Of a DNA stretch of 8,963 nt, positions 6,596 through 8,963 are shown piece by piece. Positions within the stretch are counted from its first letter, which is position 1. Each line of letters starts with the position of its first letter. The notes below the pieces were generated by a model. It saw only the letters and a program-made list of their open reading frames with translations, did not search any database and had not been told where the DNA came from. The stretch comes from Bacillota bacterium (GTDB taxonomy: Bacteria; Bacillota_A; Clostridia; DSM-8532), in assembly GCA_023424865.1 (NCBI GenBank), contig JAFADM010000317.1:1-8963 (forward strand), given 5' to 3'. The translations under genes and the position numbers were made by a program.

Positions 6596-6602
6596 TAAAA
6601 TA
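6576..6602 (+). promoter_or_regulatory. Candidate mother-cell (SigE/SigK-like) promoter facing tspO
   Basis: CATAAAATA (6594-6602) is the same nine bases as the -10 of the dpaA promoter. An ATA (6576-6578) sits 15 bp upstream, as a loose SigE-type -35. No AC is found at the SigK -35 position. It would start a transcript about 200 nt before tspO. It overlaps the candidate minus-strand SigG promoter, so the two would be divergent and possibly exclusive. Confidence 0.3.
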
Positions 6603-6836
6603 AGAATGATTCCGCTGCAAAAACGACTCGTATAGGGCATCATGAAGTGCTGGCCCGGAAAAAATCACAGGTTACACGCATAAAAATCATGAGGTCAAAT
6701 GTTTTTAGGCATGTAATATAATTTTGGAGCTTTTGCGGTGGAATAAGGAATAATTTCATCGAGAAGGCTGAAAATATACCCCTGACATGCATTAGACATG
6801 TAAGAGGCGAAAATGGAAGAGGAGGAAAGGATTATT
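6603..6836 (+). other. Gene-free stretch before tspO
   Basis: No coding frame with a plausible ribosome binding site is seen on either strand. TATAAT (6717-6722) is a perfect vegetative -10, but the matching -35 position (GTCAAA, 6694-6699) is poor. An inverted repeat ACATG-N7-CATGT (6785-6801) lies just before the tspO ribosome binding site and could be a small operator. Together with 6504-6602 this makes about 330 bases without a gene. Confidence 0.4.
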
Positions 6837-7331
6837 ATGGGAAAAAAAGAATCCGGTCCCAGGCTTCGCCCTGGCTTGTTCCTTCTGTCTCTGGCTCTTC
6901 CCGTGGGCACAGGGCTTTTAAGCGCGTTATTGTCCGGAGATATTGGGAAGAGCTACGAAAAGCTTGTTAAGCCTCCTTTTGCCCCTCCAGGGTGGTTGTT
7001 CGGCCCTGTCTGGCTGGTGCTCTATCTTCTTATGGGTTATGCCGCTTATCGGATTCTTCTGAAGAAGGACAACACTCCGGAGGCGAGAGAGGGTTTATTC
7101 GATTACGGTGTTCAGCTTCTTTTTAATTTTATGTGGACCATTCTTTTCTTTGGCTTCCAATTCCGCCTGGCCGCTCTGGTAGATATTCTGGCTCTGCTGG
7201 GCTTTCTTCTGTTTGCCATGATAAGGTTTTACAGGGTGGATAAAACAGCCGGTCTTTTGCTGTTGCCCTACTTTTTATGGACTTCTTTTGCAGCCGTTTT
7301 AAATGCGGCCATCTGGTGGCTCAACCTGTAG
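6837..7331 (+). CDS. tspO: TspO/MBR family membrane protein
   Basis: Five-helix membrane protein of the tryptophan-rich sensory protein / mitochondrial benzodiazepine receptor family, known to bind porphyrins. The 164 residues carry predicted helices near 13-33, 53-75, 88-106, 109-128 and 137-162. Family signatures are KPPFAPPGWLFGPVW (Trp53, Trp59), QLLFNFMWTILFF and LWTSFAAVLNAAIWWLN at the end. I chose ATG 6837, preceded by AGGAGGAAAGG (6820-6830). ATG 6813, with AGAGGCG before it, would add MEEEERII and cannot be excluded. It stands alone between candidate promoters and a non-coding stretch. Its role in an anaerobe is uncertain: tetrapyrrole handling or stress signalling are the usual proposals for bacterial members, and nothing in this window makes tetrapyrroles. 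Confidence 0.9.
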   Translation: MGKKESGPRLRPGLFLLSLALPVGTGLLSALLSGDIGKSYEKLVKPPFAPPGWLFGPVWLVLYLLMGYAAYRILLKKDNTPEAREGLFDYGVQLLFNFMWTILFFGFQFRLAALVDILALLGFLLFAMIRFYRVDKTAGLLLLPYFLWTSFAAVLNAAIWWLNL

Positions 7332-7386
7332 GCTTTGAGGTGTCTTTAGAGGGAAATGGCCTGTTTAAGCCATGTCGACGGCTGTC

Positions 7387-7415
7387 ACAACCTGTCGCTC
7401 GGTGGCATAGATATA
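7387..7415 (+). promoter_or_regulatory. Candidate SigK-like promoter of the holin-like gene
   Basis: CACAACC (7386-7392) is followed by 13 bases and CATAGATATA (7406-7415). The dpaA promoter has the same CACAACC, the same 13-base gap and CATA. The -10 is imperfect (CATAnnnAT rather than CATAnnnTA). A start near 7419-7421 would coincide with the base of the leader stem described next. Confidence 0.45.
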
Positions 7416-7418
7416 TTG

Positions 7419-7488
7419 TGGGAGGCTTGTCGAAGAAACTTCACTCCCGGCCGACACCTCGTAAACCTTGGACAAGCTTGAGATCCCA
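7419..7488 (+). other. Foldable leader of the holin-like gene
   Basis: AGGCTTGTC (7423-7431) pairs with GACAAGCTT (7471-7479), nine pairs with one G-U. An outer TGGG/CCCA (7419-7422/7485-7488) extends the stem past a 5-nt bulge. A small GAAG-AAA-CTTC hairpin (7432-7442) lies inside. The domain closes about 20 nt before the AGGGGG ribosome binding site. There is no coding frame with a credible start in 7332-7520. Confidence 0.4.
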
Positions 7489-7523
7489 TTGAATTGATAT
7501 GTTTTCCATAAGGGGGAATAATG

Positions 7524-7745
7524 ATGCTGAAAAAACAACTTAGAAGTCCTGTAGCCTGGTCGGCCATGCTGGGCATAACTCTGTATTTACTTAAATCCTG
7601 CGGTATACTGGAACCGTTGGGGGTCACCGATGAAACCCTTAAAACAGGTTCGTCGCTCATTGCCGCAGTGTTGACGGCCATTGGCGTTTTCCATCGCTGT
7701 CCGGACTGTGATGGGACAAAAGGAAAAACGGAAAATCTGACCTAA
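7524..7745 (+). CDS. Small phage-holin-like membrane protein (phi LC3-like)
   Basis: A 73-aa protein with two hydrophobic segments (about 10-25 and 42-57) joined by a short loop containing PLGVTDETLK. A polar tail follows: HRCPDCDGTKGKTENLT. The layout of helix, loop, helix and then a G-V/I-hydrophobic turn ending in a DGTKG-like segment recalls phage phi LC3 holins, which end near DPTTKG. The tail differs by carrying Cys59-Pro-Asp-Cys62, a CxxC pair not expected in such holins. ATG 7524 is 7 nt from AGGGGG (7511-7516); ATG 7521 is the alternative. No endolysin or other phage gene is nearby, so it may be a domesticated holin-like or sporulation membrane protein. The family call is tentative; that the gene is real is likely. 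Confidence 0.72.
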   Translation: MLKKQLRSPVAWSAMLGITLYLLKSCGILEPLGVTDETLKTGSSLIAAVLTAIGVFHRCPDCDGTKGKTENLT

Positions 7746-7768
7746 GGTGATACGTGTCGGGAGTTTAA

Positions 7769-7788
7769 GCCCCGGAGCAATCCGGGGC
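7769..7788. terminator. GC-rich hairpin between convergent genes
   Basis: GCCCCGGA (7769-7776) and TCCGGGGC (7781-7788) form a perfect 8-bp stem capped by GCAA, a stable GNRA tetraloop. It lies between the holin-like gene and the convergent kinase gene, so it could end transcription from both sides. Neither side has a proper T-run, so efficiency is doubtful. Confidence 0.5.
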
Positions 7789-7844
7789 ACTGCTTCATGC
7801 TTTCAGGGCTATCGGCTGATGGCTTCGTTTTTGTCAGAGTCCCG

Positions 7845-8963
7845 TTATGAAGAGGAATAGGACTTCAGCTTCAAAAGAAAATAGGCTCCCCCTTCGGCAT
7901 TGTTCCCGCAGGAAATCCGGCCGCCATGGGCATCGGCAATAGATTTGACAATGGAAAGCCCTAAACCCGTGTTTCCCTTATCACCCTTATAAAACCGTTT
8001 GAAAAGGTGGGGCATATCCTTTTCGGCAATGCCTTCTCCGTCGTCCTTTACTTTAATGCAGGCTTCAGATCCCTTTTGCTTAAGTGACACCGTAACCGTT
8101 TGCTCAGCGTGCTTCAAGCAATTGGTCAAAAGGTTTGAAACGGCCCGCATAAGCTTTTCCCTGTCACCCTGTACAAAAACCGGCGGCACCGGTAAATCCA
8201 TAAACAGCTTCTTTTCCTGACGAAGGAAGATGCCTTCAAGCTTTCCGCAGCATTCGGCCAAGAGATCCTTCAGATTAATATTTTCAATTTTTAGAGACAG
8301 GTCTTCAGCGTCCAGCCTTGAGACATAGAGAAGATCGTTAACCATTCCCGATAACCGATCGCATTCTGCCAGAATAATATCGCAGGCCTTCTCTTTGTCC
8401 GGCACAATGTTGTACTTGATTCCTTCCGAATAGCCCTGGATGGACATGAGAGGGGTTTTAAGCTCATGGGACACATTCTGAAAAAAAATCTTCTGCTCTT
8501 TGTCATGGTTTGAGAGGCGGACAGCAAGAAGGTTCATATCGTCCGACAATTCCTGGAGCTCCTGTTCCTTAAAATTACCTTCAAGCTTGTCAAGATCCCC
8601 TTTGCCCATACGGCGGGCAAACCGGCATAGCTTTTGTATTTCACGGGCCAGACCGGAAGAATGGTAAAAGGTCACCAGGCCGGCGGTTAACACGGCCAGC
8701 AAGGCTGAAAAAAGCAGGAGCCGGTTGATTTGGCCGCCAAAACGGTAGAGGGAAGTCATGTCGGTATAGAGCACCATGTAGCCCCTGTCCTTGAAGGTGC
8801 CGGAGGAGAGGGGGGTGTAAAGCACGTGATAGGTATTTCCGCTAACCTTAAGAGAAACTGCCTGATTCTGGGAGGGAGAGGCCTTTTTAAGCGCTTCAAG
8901 AAGATTTTGGGCCAGATACCGATCCGCTTCAGCCTCAATTAAATTTGGAAAAAGGAGCCCAAA
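7845..8963 (-). CDS. Membrane sensor histidine kinase (N-terminus beyond the window)
   Basis: Two-component sensor kinase; 372 residues are visible and the frame is open to the right edge, so the gene is partial. The first ~80 visible residues are the end of an extracytoplasmic sensor domain. A membrane helix follows near 82-100 (LLLFSALLAVLTAGLV), then a HAMP linker. The dimerisation domain has the phospho-acceptor His166 in FFQNVSHELKTPLMSIQGY. The ATPase domain has an N box (SNLLTNCLKHA), G1 (DDGEGI), an F box (LFKRFYKGD) and G2 (NTGLGLSI). All catalytic motifs look intact. Architecture resembles the PhoR/BaeS class. A GTG at 8825 is only an internal codon, not the start, because 46 further in-frame codons lie upstream. 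The partner response regulator is probably just outside. The signal cannot be told from this part. Confidence 0.94.
   Translation of the reverse strand, partial: FGLLFPNLIEAEADRYLAQNLLEALKKASPSQNQAVSLKVSGNTYHVLYTPLSSGTFKDRGYMVLYTDMTSLYRFGGQINRLLLFSALLAVLTAGLVTFYHSSGLAREIQKLCRFARRMGKGDLDKLEGNFKEQELQELSDDMNLLAVRLSNHDKEQKIFFQNVSHELKTPLMSIQGYSEGIKYNIVPDKEKACDIILAECDRLSGMVNDLLYVSRLDAEDLSLKIENINLKDLLAECCGKLEGIFLRQEKKLFMDLPVPPVFVQGDREKLMRAVSNLLTNCLKHAEQTVTVSLKQKGSEACIKVKDDGEGIAEKDMPHLFKRFYKGDKGNTGLGLSIVKSIADAHGGRISCGNNAEGGAYFLLKLKSYSSS

Noticed and set aside
6365..6643. 92-aa minus-strand frame overlapping the 43-aa gene
   Set aside because: It is in a different frame, has no good ribosome binding site at its start and an unnatural composition. 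The 43-aa frame explains the region better.
7277..7492. 71-aa plus-strand frame after tspO
   Set aside because: It starts inside tspO in another frame, lacks a ribosome binding site and runs through the foldable leader.
8823..8825. GTG 8825 as start of the histidine kinase
   Set aside because: The same frame is open for 46 more codons to the window edge and reads as sensor-domain protein, so the gene is truncated by the window.

Overview
The window looks like chromosome of an anaerobic, endospore-forming member of the Clostridia. It combines an oxygen-sensitive (class III) ribonucleotide reductase and its radical-SAM activase with the two subunits of spore dipicolinate synthase. Ribosome binding sites are strong and purine-rich, GTG and TTG starts are probably used, and G+C content is moderate. 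Presence of dpaAB argues against clostridial lineages such as C. perfringens, which make dipicolinate without DpaAB. I cannot name the species.

Left part (1-3076): a consensus vegetative promoter carries a perfect NrdR box across its -35 and spacer, with a second, weaker box exactly 31 bp downstream. It drives nrdD, followed by the NrdG-type activase. Together they supply dNTPs without oxygen.

Middle (3043-6333): a SigA-like promoter in the end of the activase gene leads into about 200 nt of highly foldable, apparently non-coding sequence, then an M16 zinc peptidase (mlpA/ymxG type, probably TTG start) and a textbook terminator. A near-perfect SigK-type promoter follows, with a leader of about 140 nt, and then dpaA-dpaB, coupled by a 1-nt overlap and closed by a probably bidirectional terminator. 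The peptidase-dpaA-dpaB order resembles the Bacillus mlpA/spoVF neighbourhood, but asd-dapG-dapA are not next to dpaAB here.

Right part (6334-8963): a 43-codon minus-strand gene with a strong RBS encodes a very hydrophilic, spore-protein-like peptide and shares the dpaB terminator. The gene-free stretch 6504-6836 holds a perfect hairpin and candidate sporulation promoters facing both ways. Next come a TspO/MBR membrane protein and a small two-helix holin-like protein. The holin-like gene is preceded by the same CACAACC-N13-CATA arrangement as dpaA and by a foldable leader. Last, convergent, is a membrane sensor histidine kinase whose N-terminus runs off the right edge.

The least explained items are the structured leader at about 3080-3288, the unlisted 43-aa gene, and the promoter match linking dpaA with the holin-like gene. 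I found no CRISPR array, tRNA, rRNA or insertion sequence.
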